Source: Ciona intestinalis (lineage: Eukaryota > Chordata > Ascidiacea > Phlebobranchia > Cionidae). Taken from it: DNA of 64,000 nt. Both the position numbers and the translations under genes were made by a program. The stretch spans positions 353,033 to 417,032 of the forward strand of contig NW_004190397.2 of the NCBI RefSeq assembly GCF_000224145.3. Reading direction: 5' to 3'. Below, one piece after another: positions 11,701-23,123 of this stretch. The first letter of the stretch is position 1. Each line of letters begins with the position of its first letter. The notes below the pieces were generated by a model that searched no databases, was not told the DNA's origin, and saw only the letters and a list, made by a program, of their open reading frames with translations.

Positions 11701-14264
11701 CTGTTAATTGTTTAAATTATATAGTAGGGTGGAGGAAGATAAGACACCTTTTCTTTTCGTATCATATTTTTTCATTACATTTTCTCGTCCCATTTGGTAG
11801 TAAACAAAGATTATTCAAAGAATTATGAAACTATATCCTCACAACTCCCATAGACCGCTGTTAATTGTTTAAATTATATAGTAGGGTGGGGAAGGTAAGA
11901 CACCTTTTCTTATTATATCTTTTCATTGTATTTTCTCGTTCCATTTGGCAGTAAACAAAGAACACTTAAAAAATTATGAAACCGCATCCTAACGACTCTC
12001 ATAGAACAATATTAATTGTTTAAAATAATAAAACACTTTAAATAGTTAAAATTCCAATCAAATTTTACCTGTATGGTTTTCCTTGGTGGTCAGTATGTAA
12101 ACGAGAATGAACCGTGACCTCACTTTTGTTTGGAAAAGTAATCTGTAACAAATGTAGGTAAATATAAATGACTGAATAAATAGGCGCCAAACCTGGGGTG
12201 GCAGGGTAGGCAGGCCTACCCTAAAATTTTCTACACTGCATTATTCAGTAAACATTATAACCAATAAATTAAGATTTGTTTTATAGCCTCCTTTGCATTT
12301 TAAAAAGTTTGGCACCTATACCTTTGGGGTCTGTTGCTACGAAAACATAACAAACAAAGATCAAGTCTAACCAATTGTTTAATAAAATATATATTTCGTC
12401 TAAATGGCATTGTTTTTTTTATTTAAATAAAAGACTGATGATGCCAATTTGGAAAAATATAAAATTTGTAAGTAAAATAGGCATTAAGGAAAAATTGTGT
12501 AGAAAGAAATTACACAGAAAACGCTATATATATATATATATAGTAGGGTGGGGGGAGATAGGACACTTTATCATTCTATTTACTGGTCACATTTGGTAGT
12601 AAACAAAGAAAATTCAACTAAATATAATTCCGTATTCTCACGACTCCGATAGACCGTTGTTAATTGTATAAAACACAATCAGAATATTTAGATATTCTGC
12701 GCTAAATGTGTCCCATCTTCCCCCTCCCTACTATATAATCTGAGACAGCAAATAGAAACCAAAATCAAATATGGTTACCTGGCAGATCCTACAAGTATAG
12801 GAACGGGGTTTGGGCTCAATTGCATCTGGGTTCACAATTCCCATCGGGAGTATCCCGTCTGCAGCCACTGTAACTGTCGTCTCTTTTGGTTTTTCTTCTT
12901 CTGCCATTGTAACATGGCTCTGCTGGCTGTAATGAGGAGGATTTAGTATTTAAGTGCTATAAATAATAAAAAAAATTACCCACAAGTAACATATATGGTA
13001 ACTCGTCAACTTAGGCCTAAATCCTAGTATGCCTCGCTGTATGACCTCACCCATATAAAACACCACAATGACTTTCCAACCCAGTGGTCACTAATGGCTC
13101 TTCAAAATTATCAGCAAAACATAAAAACAAAATAAAAATAACCACCCACAAAGTAACATACATGGTAACTCGTGAGCTGGCATGCGGTGTATGAAACAGA
13201 ACACCTGTGTAATAACGACTGTCGTTTTCCAGCCACACGAGGATAAAGCAAGTTACATTCATTCATAAATAGGAAGTACTTTGTTCTATACTATGTGTGT
13301 GAGGTCCTATACTCCTATAGTGTGGCAAGCCAGGATTGACCAATCACCCTGAAACCCTGTTTGGTACCGCATAAACCTTATCATTATAATGGGTAGTATT
13401 TTTTACTATGTGGGTAAGGTCCCAGAGTGTGGCAAGCCATGGGACTTGAGAATTGGGCCAGGATTGGGCCATTACCCCAACACCCAGGGTGCTACTGAAT
13501 GGACCTAATCAGATTTTGAGGCCTGCCACTTCCCTTGAAGGTCTATTTTTGGGTACAATAAAAATAAGGCATTATACCTGAATGTAATGGACTGGGATGT
13601 AGTTTCAGTTGAAATTAATGGAGATGACTTTGGGGGTGGAGAGTCTTGGTCCTGTGTGAATATAATACTTAACCATATACATATATATATATATCTTGCA
13701 ATAGTTCGATATTGAAATAGTCACTTATGTTTTATGTTTAGGATTTTTTACTACATTTAGCAATTTGGCCAATACATTTTAGGTAAATATAGATTTATTA
13801 AAGGCACGTTTAAAACAAAAAGGCGACGTAGGTATTGGGCCATCTCTATCCTATTTTATTTTAATGATATAATAATATTACATTTATTTGCCGCTACGAT
13901 TATGGTAGCGAAGATTTAGAAATATTTTAAACGAAAAGACAGGATATAGCGACAAAACAACAGTTGTTAAAACACGCTTACAGTTAAAAATATTCACATT
14001 TTTAGTTGGAATAAAAAAGCGTGGTCGCTACACCTAGCAGACAAACAAGCCATTTATGTTTAATTATTATTAAGTTAAACCTTTAATAGAAACAATTTTA
14101 TTTTAAAACATGAATGAACAAATATAAAAAGCTAATATAAAGTTAAAAACCTGTATAATAATCTGCTGTTGCTGTATAAAGCCATCAATTGAGCTGTGGA
14201 GAATACCATTGTCGTTGCCATTCGCCACTTCGGCATTCCAGAAGAAATTATCAGACGAATCCAT
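8771..14264 (-). CDS. C2H2 zinc-finger transcription factor, ZNF384/ZNF362/rotund-like, 9 exons
   Basis: Sequence-specific nuclear DNA-binding protein of 512 residues. Coding exons: 14264-14151, 13651-13578, 12926-12779, 12142-12069, 11436-11296, 11046-10942, 10251-10089, 9833-9567, 9223-8771; every phase agrees. Six fingers are visible in order. They are [18 protein letters not shown] (split by an intron), [72 protein letters not shown] and a final C2HC-type finger [19 protein letters not shown]. The first finger and the run of S-L/QLSHLQQH-like helices match the ZNF384/ZNF362/rotund/LIN-29 family. Fingers 4 and 5 have the C-x4-C spacing seen once in that family. The start [10 protein letters not shown] opens the second exon, preceded by a short leader after an acceptor at about 14277. 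The C-terminus is Ser/Thr-rich and acidic, a plausible activation region. Confidence 0.85.
9856..9975. repeat. Truncated MITE-like element, GTAGGGTGGG family
   Basis: Left end and about 110 bp of interior only; in an intron of the zinc-finger gene. Confidence 0.65.
10696..10900. repeat. MITE-like element with duplicated left end
   Basis: Two successive copies of the left end (TTAGGGTGAGGGTCATGGG and AGTAGGGTGAGGGAAGATGG) precede one interior and one right end. Confidence 0.7.
11565..12032. repeat. Head-to-tail triple of MITE-derived units of about 155 bp
   Basis: Units at about 11565-11716, 11717-11876 and 11877-12032. Each begins GTAGGGTGG-like and contains CGTCCCATTTGGTAGTAAAC, but lacks the family's right end. 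The MITE interior has become a local tandem repeat within one intron of the zinc-finger gene. Confidence 0.8.
12542..12732. repeat. MITE-like element, GTAGGGTGGG family, full length
   Basis: Both ends intact (AGTAGGGTGGGGGGAGATAG / CATCTTCCCCCTCCCTACT) flanked by TATATATA. Confidence 0.85.
13270..13540. repeat. Low-copy intron repeat with GGTCCTACAG / TTGGGCCATTACCCCAACAC phrases
   Basis: Tandem pair here. Related pieces lie at about 1375-1450, 13010-13060, 21060-21190, 34150-34270, 42690-42860, 45170-45225 and 56600-56690. Shared words are TATGGGTGAGGTC, GGCATGCC and GGCCTAAATCT. I cannot assign a class. Confidence 0.6.
13893..14036 (-). repeat. SINE-like element (CTAAATCTTCGCTACC family), minus orientation
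   Basis: Ends GTGGTCGCTACACCTAGCAG (5' end of the family read on the plus strand) and contains AACAACAGTTGTTAAAACACG. Confidence 0.7.
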
Positions 14265-15330
14265 TTGTGTTGGTGCTGCGTTAAATAAAATAGGGTTGTC
14301 ATAAAACCAGATTGATACAAATGCAATTTTTTTAAAGAAATACTAACTGCAATTTTGTTGGCCGACTTTTAGGGAAAAAAATGGAAAGAAACTATTTTTT
14401 AGGGGGTTTAATGACAAGATTACGTAAAATTAAGATATATACATATACCCCAAACAAAATAAATAGGGGTATATTGTTAGAAAGTGATGTTGGTACAAGT
14501 GCATTTTTTTCATTTTGAACAGGACTTTTTTTGTGGAAAAAGGGGAGAAACTGTAATTTTTTGTATTTAATGACTAGTTAACGAAAACTTGAGATAAATA
14601 AATCCCAAACAAGAAAAACAAAGAGACATCCTTTTTAAAGAGTTAAACAAAAAGAGTTGAAAATAAAATTGATTTTCATTAAAAAAAAACAAAGAGATAC
14701 GCCCTACCATTTTTTTAAGAAATTGGTTTAATTCTGAATCGGTTTACATTTAAACTCTGGCAGAAAGAGCAAATAAATACACACATATAATAGTTTTGTA
14801 GCTAAGAAAAAAATAATGGGTGTGATGCACCATAGACTGTAATACAATCTAAAAAAATACATAATGTATTCCATAGCCCATTTAAAGTGTGAAAAAAGTA
14901 ACTAATAAAATTCTATACCCATAAAACATACACACTGTGTTTATTATAAAGTAATTAAGTGTAAAACAAGGTAAAGCTATTAGAATATTTAAATTCATAG
15001 ACATTTAAAGTGTGTTTTAAAATACCCAGTAACCTAGACGTTGGTATTGGTGTTGTAACGTGGCGCTATGCATTCTGCGGCTTATTAATTTAATATCTGG
15101 ATGCAAAAGATTAGAAAAGCAAGTTTATAAACAATTACCTCCGAGTAAAAAGCTCCTGGATCACAATTCGAACGTTTTCCTTCTTCTTTTAGTCTCTACA
15201 AACTGGAGAATATGAAAAAAACAAAACGCCCTTTTTTCCAAACAGATCATCAACTGCCGGTAGAAAAAATGTCCGCCAACCGATCTGCGTCAAGTCTAGA
15301 CTAAAGAAAAAGGACCTGACGTCACGATTC
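14265..15330 (-). promoter_or_regulatory. 5' leader, first intron and putative promoter of the zinc-finger gene
   Basis: An acceptor (AACGCAG) just upstream of the ATG at 14264 implies a non-coding first exon further upstream, probably near 15130-15220. A perfect CRE (TGACGTCA) is at 15317-15324. The intron is AT-rich with no reading frame I would support. The exact first exon and transcription start cannot be fixed from sequence. Confidence 0.4.
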
Positions 15331-16503
15331 CAGCGCTTTTTCTAGCGGCTGTATAACTTGTAACGATTCTGTAAACCGCACTCTAGTTAGGTCCAAGCAC
15401 TTACCGAGCAACGTTGCGAATTTTTAGTTATTTGTTTGTTTAAACACTGTTTATTTGCCCATTAAATACGCAAGTTTATTGAATTCTATTGCGAGGTTCT
15501 GTATACTCGCTTCCTGAGCTGCTAAAAGATTATTTTACACAAATCGATCTGATTGGCTGAGACAAAACCATGTGACTGCCTGCGGTCTCTGAATTGGCAT
15601 ACGAGAGAAAAAGGCAAACTATTTGAATAAAGTACTTCCTTTCAATTTAGCGGTAAAACAAACATAAAACCACTTTAACTTTGGTATATAATGGTAAAAG
15701 TAAAATATAACTGTTTGAGATCGTTTTGTTTGTATTTTTAGACAAATTTATAACGAAATTTCCCCGTAGACTCAATGTTGCTTTTTCATTCAATATATTA
15801 CTTATTGACATGCAATAATCTTAACATACACCTTATTTAAAACAATAAAACCTCAAAAATATTAATTTTATTTGAATAAAACAGCGCATCAAAAAATATA
15901 AACAGTTTAAAAAATACTTCGCAACACTGCCATGTAGCGGTCGTTATTGACGCCGCAAAATACAAAAATTCTTTCCGAAAAAAAATCAGTTTGTTTTGGA
16001 TACAGTTTGCTGCGTCGAACATTCGCTAAAATTTAACATACAGAGAAAAAAGTCTAAAAAGTATCTTGCTTAATGCATTAGTTTTAAGGTTTTATTATTA
16101 ATAATATTAAAATGCGTGGGAAAAGTCAGATGTGAGTTAACACAGCAATTAAATGCACGTAACAACGTTTTAAAAATTCTTGAATGTTACGTATTACAAT
16201 TTAAACATAGCGTATGCAAAACTACTTATTATATAATGGGTGTTAGTGAAGAATATACCCCACCTTATTTTTTAACTCCTAACAACTAACCCCTATAACC
16301 ATCAACCCCTAACTACTAACCATCAACCCCCAAACCTCTAACATTTTCCACCAGCCCATTCTGCTATGTACCGGAGGATTCTTCACTAGTGCCAAAATTT
16401 ACTTACATAAATTACATTTATCCATTTACAGAAAAAAACACTATATAAGTACAGATTAAAATGTTGAAGAAAAACGATTTTCACTGACAAATAAAAAAAC
16501 AAG
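15331..16503. other. Divergent intergenic region between the zinc-finger gene and CEP290
   Basis: Head-to-head spacer of about 1.2 kb. It contains a CCAAT motif near 15551, a short CTAACC-rich repeat element (16240-16395), and a TATATAA-like box at about 16443. It also holds a nine-codon upstream ORF (ATG at about 16460) before the CEP290 start at 16504. I see no other gene in it. Confidence 0.5.
16240..16397. repeat. Short CTAACC-rich element with GTGAAGAAT/ATTCTTCAC ends
   Basis: One of two copies in the window (the other at 50550-50693). Both have GAAGAAT... at one end and ...GGAGGATTCTTCAC at the other. Both have an interior of ACTAACCCCTATAACC-type repeats followed by TTTCCACCAGCC. The inverted ends suggest a non-autonomous DNA element. 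Confidence 0.6.
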
Positions 16504-19500
16504 ATGGCTCCCAACATCGATTGGGATGCGATCTCGTCCGTAGCGGAGTCAAAAGATGTTGAAGATGATGAAGTGATGGAGAAAGTCGCTGATCTTCTTC
16601 ATGATGCGGAGGCAGGAGACTTCTCTTCTGATTCTCCGAAGTTGCAGCTTCTTTTTAAATCCGCCTTGAGAATTTTAGACGTAAATATTTAAACGTTTTT
16701 TTTTAGTTTTGTTTCAGAGGAGAAAAATCCCCCGAACGTGGGTGATTATTTTTTGGGGGGTTTTTAATCTGTCTATTCGTTTAAAATGTTTCTAAATCTT
16801 CGCTACCACATTCGAACAGTCTAATAAAGTTATTATTATTATTCTTCAGTATAGAGAAAAAGCAATGCAAGAAATCCTCAAGGAGCAAACAGATCTGATC
16901 GACGAAAAAGACGAAGAAATTGAAGATTTGAATCGAGAGTTGCAACAAGAGAAGGTGAAAACACATATCAAATTATTTATTTAAAAAACATTTTTGTTTT
17001 TTCGCAACAGACATGTATTTTTTCTTTTTGCAACTATTTTTTTTGCAGAACTATTATTGTTTTATGTCAAAACTTTTATATTTTTTTGCAGAAATTTGCT
17101 GGTACAACTGGAGACACTGATTTCAGTCGAGTAGAGCACCGAAAACTGATAGAAAGTGTAGAAATGTACAGAGAACAACTGATCGATGTGAAACGTGAGC
17201 TACAGGATATGACACAAGAACGAGACACGTATGAACGTGATATGGAAGCTGGGAAAAAACAATTAAAAGAATTAAAATCAGAGGTAACTTTTTGGGTGAA
17301 TTCTACAAGAATATATAATGTGGTCTATATACAATTTTCACTGTGAAAAAGTAATTAATAAAATCCTATACCCAAAGTCCCAAATAGTAGGGTAGGAGAA
17401 GATGGGACACCTTTAGCACATAATATTTAAGACCTAATGCATTTTTGTTTTGGGATATTGTTGAGATGTGTTGTCTATTACTTTACATTTTTTATGACCT
17501 TTCTAAAGTTTTTGAGTATTTGCCCCTTTTTTAACAAGTTTCAGCCTATGTTATAACTTTTTTTGTCAGTTTTTATTATTTTTACCCAATTTATTGACTT
17601 TGTATGACTTTACCATTTGTGGCCAATATTTTCACACTTTTGTCCAACTTTTGACCATTTTTGTAACCGGTTTCCACCTTTTACCATTTTTCCCCCAGAA
17701 TTAAGAAGTGCGCTACAATTTGCGCTAATACAGTAAAATTTGCGCACTTTTGACTAACATTATTCCTTTTTTTAAACAAATTCCCCCCCCCAGAATCAAG
17801 AACTGCGTTACAATTTGCGAGAATACAGGGAAATAATGGAAAACCAGCAACAACAAAAACTTTCTACACATGGACAAACTGATGCAGAAACTAGAGAAAA
17901 ACTTACACAGAAAAACAAGCAAATATCTGAACTGCTAACTCAAATTACGGTGCGTATATGTATATATATGAATGTATATATGTATATATGTATCTATATT
18001 CAGCTAGCCCAGTATATTTAGTGGTATACACATTAAATTTATATATGTATATATATATAATATATCTTAAAATTGAACTTATAGTAAATATAATAGAAAT
18101 TTAACTTATATAATACTTATTTTAATCCAAACAACTAAAAACATTTGTAATTTGTCCATATAAAAATTGTAAAACACAACAAAATCATTGAATTAAACCA
18201 AAAATGAAAAGCTTTTATAAAAATCCCATAAAATTACCTAATCGAAGTAATACTATCTCGCAAAAATTTTTTTTTATTTATTAAATTTTACATTTCAGAC
18301 ACTAGAGGAGCTAAACAGGGATCTAAGCTCCGGGAATCGGAATCTAAAGATGGAGATGGAGAATGCTCAGGAGGACATGGAGAGGATGGTGGATGAATAT
18401 GAGAAGATGAGGAAGATAATCGGGAGTTCTGATCGTTTTACGGACGATCTGCACCGACAAAATGCGCAATTGAAAATGCAGGTAAATAATTTTTTTTGTA
18501 ATTTCACGCAGTTAAAGATGCAAGTCAATTTTTTTCGGAAATCTAATTTATTTATTATTATGTGGCAAAGCAACTTCTGAAGTTTGGTTAATACACCTTT
18601 TACGCGCATTTTAAGGCCATTTTCTTGTCAGGGTAAAAAGTTAGCTGCTTCAGATATATATATCTATATATATGCACTTCAATGTTAAAAATCAAATATT
18701 TTTAAAAATTTAATTCAGGTTGACTTTACAAAAAAAATGAAAATATGATCATCTTTTTTTTTATCTTTTTCTTTCAGATTTCGGATCTTCGAGAGCAAAT
18801 TCGCTCCAAGACTGAAGAGGAGGACTTGATTGCTGAATCTGTGAACAAAAAGGTTGAGGAGTGGAGCAGAATCTTGGAGGAGAGGAGGCAGAAGATTGAA
18901 GAGCAGGAGAGGGTCATTGGAGTCCTCCAGAACAAAATTACATCCGCAAATTTGGACCAAGATCGGATAAAAGTGGAACAACTGACAAAAGTAGGATTTT
19001 TTTTTTGACAAAAAAATTGCCTGGTGTAAAATTTAATATCTAAGACAGTAAGAATGAATGTAATTTATTTATCCTCGCGTGGCAAGGCAAAGACAGTCGT
19101 TATAACACGGGTGTTCTGTTTCATACACCTCATGCCCACTTACAAGTTAACAGTATGTAGCTTTCGGCGTAAATTTTTTTGAATTTCCACACAAAAAGCT
19201 GCCTTAAACAATTTTGTCTCCCTAAAAGTGACGGCTATAAAATAAAAACTTTATAAATTTATATTTCAAGCCCTAAAAAAAATTTTTTTTAGAAACTTGA
19301 AGAAAAACAAAAGCAACTGAAAGAAATTGAATCTGCATTAAATCAAGCTGTTGGTGACTTGGAAGAGCAAACAGCGATTGTTCAAGATTTGCAGAAAAAT
19401 AAAGGAACCAATCGTGAAACACTGGCATATAAGTCTCAGATTCGTAACTTGCAGGTAATTATGTGATGAATGTAACTTCCTTTATCCTCGCGTGGCCGAA

Positions 19501-22500
19501 AACGACAATCGTTATAACACAGGTGTTCTGTTTCATGCACCTCGTGCCAGCTTACGAGTTATCATGTATGTTATTTTGTGGGGGTGTTTTAGGATCTTTT
19601 TTATGCATGGCTGGTTTGAAGCAATTGACATTAAGTATGTTGCCTAAGGACACTTAGCCACTATGTTGAAGTGTTGCCATGTTTTAAACTTACAGTGTTG
19701 CAATGTTTTAAACTTACAGTGTTGCCACCATGACATAAATTTTGCAGTGTTGCTATTACAAAATTTCACATTGTTGCCCTCACAAGTGTTGGTCACACAA
19801 AATTTTACAGTGTTGCCCACATAAAACCTGTCAGGTGCAAGTTGCAATTATATCATAGATTTTGCAGTGTTGCCATCTCAAATTTTCACAGTGTTGCTCT
19901 TACAAAATTCCAGTGCTGCCATTTTATAATTTTACAGTATTGTCCCCACAAAATTTCACAGTGTTGCCACAATAAAATTCCCCAGTGTTGCCATCATAAA
20001 ACCCATTTTTAATACAGGCTGATGTAGCAAAACTAGAAGAATCCACGCGAGCTGCTGAAAAACATCGCGCTACAGCAGAATCTGAGGCACAAGAAAACGA
20101 CTACAAACTAACAGAAGCATTAAAACGTATTGCGTTACTCGAATCCGGGCAATATGGCCTTACAGAGGCAGTTAATGAAATCAAAGGTATTGCAAACTTT
20201 ATATAGTAGGGCGGGGGAATACGGGACACCTTTAGCGCATAATATCTAAATATCCTGATCATGTTTTAAACAATTAACAACAGTCTATTGGAGCCGTGAG
20301 GATAAGGTTTTATAATTCTTTGAATGTTCTTTGTTTACTGCCAAATGTAACGAGAAAATAGAATAAAAAGGTGTCCCATCATCCCCCACCCTACTATATA
20401 TGTGATTGAATATATATTTGTAGTGTCTAAAAAAATATTTAATAATTTGCAGTTTTAAGTTAATTCGTTGTCTAAATTATCTGCCATACACACAAAAATA
20501 AAAATCACCCACAAATTCACATACGTGGTAACTTGTAAGCAGGCATGAGGTGTATGAAACAGAACACCCGTGTTATAACAACTGATGTTGCCCTGCCATG
20601 CGAGGATAAATAAGTTATAGTCACAGAGAGTTTACACTTTATAATACATAAATTACTTTCATGAACCTTTTCTTAAAATATGTTTACATTTCAGAGTGCA
20701 AAAACCAGACCAGATTATGTGAGCAGGAAATTGTGGATTTAACAAGACAAGCAAATCAATTGGAGGAAAAACTAAATGACGTATGTAACTGTTTATTGGC
20801 TAAAAAATGGATTGAGGAGACTGTACACAGTATCCGGAATTTGTCCGTTTTGTCTGTTTTGTCCGGATTTCGCTGCCGCATGCGGAACTCGGTAATGGGT
20901 TAGCATACGACTTCGCAGGCGAGTTTACATGCCGGATACTGTGTACAGCCACGTTTAGCTTAACAGTTAGATTGCCTAGCTAGAGCATACCAGGTTTAAA
21001 ACTTAATGCTGCTAATATTGTGGCATGTGTGTACTTAAAAAATTGTTGTTGTTTTTTTGGTAAGGTTCTACAGTGATTTCAGGGTACCTGGGATTTAAGC
21101 CAGAGTTGCCTCATTATTTCTTTTTATATGAGTTAAGTCTTAGAGCGAGGCATACCGTGGGTCCAGAGTTTTGACCTGAATATTACCCCAACACCCAGTA
21201 AGCAAGACACTTAAAAACTGTTTTAAAAAAACATATTTAAAATTTTTTAAGATTTTTTTTAAAAAATCTATTAATATTTTTTTCAAAAGATGATCTTTTT
21301 TATCTTCCCAGCTCCTGGAGGAGAATGAGGAGTACAGGGAGCGGTTGGGAGTCGATCCGAGAGACCTCCAGGACATTTTACCTCTTCGGAAGTCCAGAGC
21401 CCTCCGCCAGCAGCAATATCGTGCAGAAAATCAAGTCCTCTTAAAAGAGATTGAAAGATTAGAGGAGGAGAGAATTGACTTCAAGAGGCAGGTAAGAAAT
21501 CAAAGTCCGGATGTGATTATTCAGTATATCATCTTTATTGTAAAAAAAACTCCTGAAAAACTAATCACCTGTAAAGCTACATACATGGTAAAATGGTCAC
21601 TCGTAAGCTGGCACGAGGTGTATGAGACAGAACATCCGTGTTATAATGACTGTTGTTACCACACATACGAGGAAAAAGCAGGTTTTATTTATTACATTCG
21701 GCCAAGGTTAGCCCATTACTTTAAAACCAGGGGGCTACCTCTAACAAATATGAATGAATAATCTTATTTATTCTCACGTGGCGGGAAAATAACAGTCGTT
21801 ATAACACAGGTGTTCTGTTTCATACACCTCGTGCCAGCTTATGAGTTACCACGTATGTAACTTTCTGGATGATTATTTTTCCCTGGAAACTTTTTTTATT
21901 TTTCCCTGGAAAGATTATTTGCATAACATTTGACATATATTGCCCAAAGACACATCGTCACAATGGTAGCAGCATCGAGTTTCGAACCCTGAACCTACAT
22001 CGAGTTTCGAACCCTGACTGCTGTATAGAATCTTTCTGCATAGAAAAAATACCGTTATAGGTACCCCACCCATATAGAATCAAATTTTGTACAATTTTTA
22101 CGCAGATTCGTGCCCAAGCTCAGTCCCACACTCAGAAAGCATTAAATGAAGGTCTAGGATCTGATGATCTAGATTTAATTGATCGTTTTATTGAAGATGT
22201 GAAAAAGAAGAGAATGCAAGGAGTTTCCCCACAATGGTTAGTTTTATTTTATCAGTATGTATTTTTAATTGTGACATTGAATCATTTGTGACTTTGCATT
22301 TTCAATTAAAACTGTGTACTTTTTGTTCCGACTTTGCATTTTAAATTGCGACTAAGCATTTTTTAGATACAAACTTTTCCATGACTGCATTTTAGGGTCA
22401 ACCACAACAAATTTAAAAATTTTTATTTTAAAAATTTTCTTGATCAGTTTTTCGACTTATTACCATGACTCAGCAATTTCACAATGACTTAACATTAACA

Positions 22501-23123
22501 GGCCGACCCCCACTAGTGTAGAAATGCGGTCATCAAGTGAAGGTAAAATGATGCAAACAATGGAAGAATTAAATCGGGAATCGAATTTATCGGAACGAAA
22601 GTTACGAGACGCACAAGTCGAAAATTTAAAATTACAAAAAGTAAGTTTTTTATGTAATTTATTACATTTTTAAGCAATTTTTTCTATTTTTCTTTTGTAT
22701 ATATTTCTATTAATGCATTTTCAGCAAATATTTATATTTTTCTTTTATATATACAGTAGGGTGGGGGAAGATGGGACACCTTTTCATTCTCTTTTCTAGT
22801 CCCATTTAGTACTGAACAAACAACATTAAAAGAATTATAAAACTGTATCCTCACGACTCTCATAGACCGCTGTTAATTTAAAAAACGATCAGGATATTTG
22901 GATATTATGTGCTAAAGGGGTAAAAATAAAACACAAAATTAAAAATATTTTCCTCTGCTTTAAACAATTTATAAAAAAACTTTTTTACTAGGAATGTCGT
23001 ACAATTGTGACAGAAAACAGCCAACTACGAGTAGCTATGAAAGAAATATTAGAAGCTATTAAGAAATCTCAAGAAACGCAAACTCAAAATGTGAAAATAC
23101 CTTCACTGGATAAATTGTTAAGA
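16504..23123 (+). CDS. CEP290: CEP290 exons 1-13 (N-terminal third)
   Basis: Exons: 16504-16680, 16850-16954, 17092-17283, 17794-17949, 18299-18481, 18778-18990, 19293-19454, 20018-20186, 20695-20780, 21312-21491, 22106-22236, 22502-22640, 22992-23123. Together they encode 675 residues of nearly continuous coiled coil. Strong anchors to the human protein include MVDEYEKMRKII, SVNKKVEEW, the segment around DLQDILPLRKSRALRQQQYRA, and MKEILEAIKKSQETQ followed by IPSLDKLL. The last exon ends in phase 0 at a normal GTAAGT donor, so a further exon is expected after 23123. Confidence 0.95.

Noticed and set aside
16240-16397. Interstitial telomere sequence
   Set aside because: CTAACC words are interrupted and not the vertebrate CCCTAA run; the second copy with the same ends shows it is an interspersed element.
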